Positions 5,922-7,344 of a DNA stretch of 7,344 nucleotides are shown here, one piece after another. The notes under the pieces are model-generated. The model saw only the letters and a program-made list of their open reading frames with translations, was not told the origin of the DNA and did not search any database. The number at the start of each line of letters is the position of its first letter. The first letter of the stretch is position 1. A program made the translations under genes and the position numbers. Origin of the DNA: an uncultured bacterium (GTDB lineage Bacteria > Auribacterota > Tritonobacteria > UBA1439); NCBI GenBank assembly GCA_937858775.1, contig CALLYX010000116.1:1-7344 (forward strand), read 5' to 3'.

Positions 5922-7168
5922 GGCGGGGGCTTCTCAACCTCGCACGCTGCTACGACGCCCTGAGCTCGCTCTACACGCTGGCCCCGTACCGGCTCCGGCC
6001 CGCCTTCGCGTTCCCGCCGCTCCATCTCTTCGTCGAGCTCACATACCGTTGCAATCTCCGCTGCCGGATGTGCCAATTCCTCCCGCTCATTGAAAGGGGG
6101 GGGTTGGAGGGAAGGAGGGGGGAGGAGCTTACGGCCGGGGAGATCGCCGGCTTCGCCAGGTCGTTTCCGCGCACGGCGGTCGTCACGTTCACGGGGGGTG
6201 AGCCGCTCCTCAGAAGGGACCTCCCCGGGATCCTCGACGCCCTCGCCCCGCGCAACAAGCTTCACGTCATCACCAACGGGACGCTCCTCGACGACTCGGC
6301 GGCGTCATTCCTCTTCGGGAGGCGGCTCCGGTCGGTGTGGGGGGGCGGTCTATTCGCCATCGGGGTCTCCGTGCACGGGCCGGCGGAGGTCCACGACGCG
6401 ATCGTCGGCAGGAAGGGGGCGTACGCCCTCGCCGCCGCCGGGATCGGGCGGATCGTCCGGCTCCGGCGGGAGGCGCGCGCCTCGTTTCCGCACGTCCACT
6501 TCACGTGCGTCATCACGCCCGAGAACGCCGCGCGCCTCGCCGAGACGTACAGGGCGGCCCGCGATCTCGGCGCGGATTATTGCAACTTCACCGTCGTGAA
6601 CAGCTCGGATTTCGGGAGCCGCATCCCTGCAGTCGACTTTCCGGGGCATGAGTCGGCGCCGCCGGGGCGCGTGCGGATCGACCCCGCGCTGTTGCGGGAG
6701 CAGCTCGGCGCCGTCGTGGAGGAGTCGCGGAGGGGCGGCGCGCAGGTGCGCTTCTCGCCGTTCGGGATCACGCCGGGGGAGATCGCGCGCTACTACGACG
6801 ACCGCTCCGACCGCTACGTGATCCCGCACGAGGAACTGTTCCTCGGCCACTTCACGTACACGCCCCGGAAGAAGCGCGAGATCACGACGCTGACGAAGGA
6901 ATCGGCGCTCGGCAACTTCGAGGAGCGCCTCGGCGCGCTCACCGAGGCCGCGGCGATCGCCGAGGCCAAGCGCTGCATGAGTTGCGGCCAGTGCTTCGAG
7001 TGCGACAACTGCGTCGTCTACTGCCCGCAGACCGCGGTGGCGCGCGTGCCCAAGAAGGAAGCGACGACGGGGCGCTACGTCTACACCGACTACGACAAGT
7101 GCATCGGCTGCCACATCTGCAAGGACGTGTGCCCGACGGGCTACATCCAGATGGGATTGGGCGAGTAG
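5918..7168 (+). CDS. Radical SAM protein with DsrL-like double [4Fe-4S] C-terminus (chimeric ORF)
   Basis: The 416-residue ORF has two unlike parts. Residues 1 to about 290 are a radical SAM barrel: CNLRCRMC (Cys45, Cys49, Cys52) binds the cluster that cleaves S-adenosylmethionine, with TGGEPLL (92-98) and VITNGTLL (117-124). Its end, GEIARYYDD, resembles the point before a SPASM-type C-terminus in related proteins, but no SPASM cysteines follow. Residues from about 305 instead match the C-terminus of DsrL as I recall it: FTYTPR, a CxxCxxCFECDNCVVYCP block (Cys353-Cys369), TTGRYVYTDY and a second cluster Cys395, 398, 401, 405 ending PTGYIQMGLGE. Gly and Arg codons change from GGG/AGG/CGG-rich to nearly all GGC/CGC near 6780. 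The start overlaps the previous stop as ATGA with a G-rich ribosome site. The radical SAM substrate is unknown. The ORF may be a genuine fusion or an assembly artefact. Confidence 0.85.
   Translation: MRRGLLNLARCYDALSSLYTLAPYRLRPAFAFPPLHLFVELTYRCNLRCRMCQFLPLIERGGLEGRRGEELTAGEIAGFARSFPRTAVVTFTGGEPLLRRDLPGILDALAPRNKLHVITNGTLLDDSAASFLFGRRLRSVWGGGLFAIGVSVHGPAEVHDAIVGRKGAYALAAAGIGRIVRLRREARASFPHVHFTCVITPENAARLAETYRAARDLGADYCNFTVVNSSDFGSRIPAVDFPGHESAPPGRVRIDPALLREQLGAVVEESRRGGAQVRFSPFGITPGEIARYYDDRSDRYVIPHEELFLGHFTYTPRKKREITTLTKESALGNFEERLGALTEAAAIAEAKRCMSCGQCFECDNCVVYCPQTAVARVPKKEATTGRYVYTDYDKCIGCHICKDVCPTGYIQMGLGE
6096..6127 (+). repeat. Purine/G-tract, possible G-quadruplex
   Basis: From 6096 the coding strand has G8, then GG, GGG, GG and G6 runs separated by one to three bases, within an all-purine stretch broken only by TT. 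Several GGG runs with short loops fit a quadruplex pattern. It encodes a Gly/Arg/Glu-rich insert just after the radical SAM cysteine motif. Confidence 0.5.
6830..7168 (+). other. DsrL-like C-terminal ferredoxin segment within the radical SAM ORF
   Basis: This part of the ORF encodes residues about 305-416. In DsrL (iron-sulfur flavoprotein NAD(P)H oxidoreductase of the Dsr sulfur pathway) such a segment follows the FAD and NAD domains, which are absent here. The cysteine pattern predicts two [4Fe-4S] clusters. The final residues and the next gene are those expected at a dsrL-dsrJ border. The left boundary is approximate (6775-6850), taken from motif loss and codon change. The DsrL identification rests on remembered family features, not on a database search. 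Confidence 0.65.
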
Positions 7169-7172
7169 CGAC

Positions 7173-7344
7173 ATGCGCGGAGCGGGCACGTTCACCGGCA
7201 GGGCGTGGCGCGTCGCGGCGAAGGCCGCGCTCGTCGTCGCGCTCGTCGTTGCGCTCGCCGGGAGCGCGCTCGCCGCCGACGCTCCCTCCACGCGCGTGCC
7301 GGTGCCGGGCGTGACCGCGCCCGCCGAGTGGAAGTGCGTCGAGG
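7173..7344 (+). CDS. dsrJ: Exported protein, probable DsrJ-like cytochrome, 3'-truncated
   Basis: An ATG 4 nt after the previous stop opens a frame of 57 residues that runs off the window. It has a typical signal sequence: Arg10, Arg13 and Lys17, a hydrophobic core (about 18-33) and a probable cleavage site after ALA at residue 34. The mature start is Pro-rich and reaches KCVE (54-57), which resembles the Lys-x-Cys-Val-Glu found near the start of mature DsrJ. DsrJ is a periplasmic triheme cytochrome c of the DsrMKJOP membrane complex. No heme-binding CxxCH motif falls within the visible part, so the name depends on this short motif, the signal peptide and the DsrL-like neighbour. Codon use matches the DsrL-like tail, not the genes to the left. 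A different exported protein remains possible. Confidence 0.55.
   Translation, partial: MRGAGTFTGRAWRVAAKAALVVALVVALAGSALAADAPSTRVPVPGVTAPAEWKCVE

Noticed and set aside
1..7344. CRISPR arrays, insertion sequences, transposases, rRNA
   Set aside because: No regularly spaced direct repeats, terminal inverted repeats with a transposase, or rRNA-like sequence were seen on either strand.

Overview
The window is a GC-rich (roughly two thirds G+C or more by eye), gene-dense bacterial segment, most likely from an uncultured or metagenome-assembled organism. No gene fixes the phylum. Gram-negative affinity is inferred from ArnB/ArnC-like envelope-sugar genes. The genes are short of spacers, use many GGG, AGG and CGG codons, and several overlap by 4 bp.

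Layout. (1) Positions 1-387 hold the 3' part of a NUDIX hydrolase gene. (2) Positions 450-526 hold a CAT-anticodon tRNA with an encoded CCA end, behind a plausible promoter. (3) A DegT-family, ArnB-like sugar aminotransferase gene (549-1697) starts only 22 nt after the tRNA. (4) Converging on it is a minus-strand pair: an ArnC-like membrane-anchored family 2 glycosyltransferase (3734 down to 2775), then a WecD-like double-GNAT acetyltransferase (2778 down to 1735). Their stop and start codons overlap as GTGA. (5) A 216-bp divergent promoter region separates this pair from (6) a plus-strand pair: a DUF2723 (TMEM260-like) GT-C membrane protein with an unusual C-terminal ILEI/FAM3-like module (3951-5921), and a radical SAM protein (5918-7168) joined by an ATGA overlap. 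(7) The window ends in a signal-peptide protein resembling the start of DsrJ (7173-7344, partial).

Regions 3-6 read as an amino-sugar glycosylation module. The aminotransferase would make a nucleotide 4-amino-sugar, the WecD-like enzyme would acylate the amine, the ArnC-like enzyme would load the sugar on a polyprenyl phosphate, and the GT-C protein could transfer it outside the membrane to protein or glycan. The substrate and the final acceptor cannot be read from the sequence.

The most striking observation is at the right end. The radical SAM ORF has a normal N-terminal barrel, but its last ~110 residues look like the double [4Fe-4S] C-terminus of DsrL, and the next gene looks like dsrJ, the usual neighbour of dsrL. 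Codon use changes at the same place (about 6780). This is either a real recombination inside a dsr operon or an assembly chimera, and read evidence is needed to tell which. The second notable point is that the two halves of the ILEI-like module in the GT-C protein appear in swapped order, as in a circular permutation.
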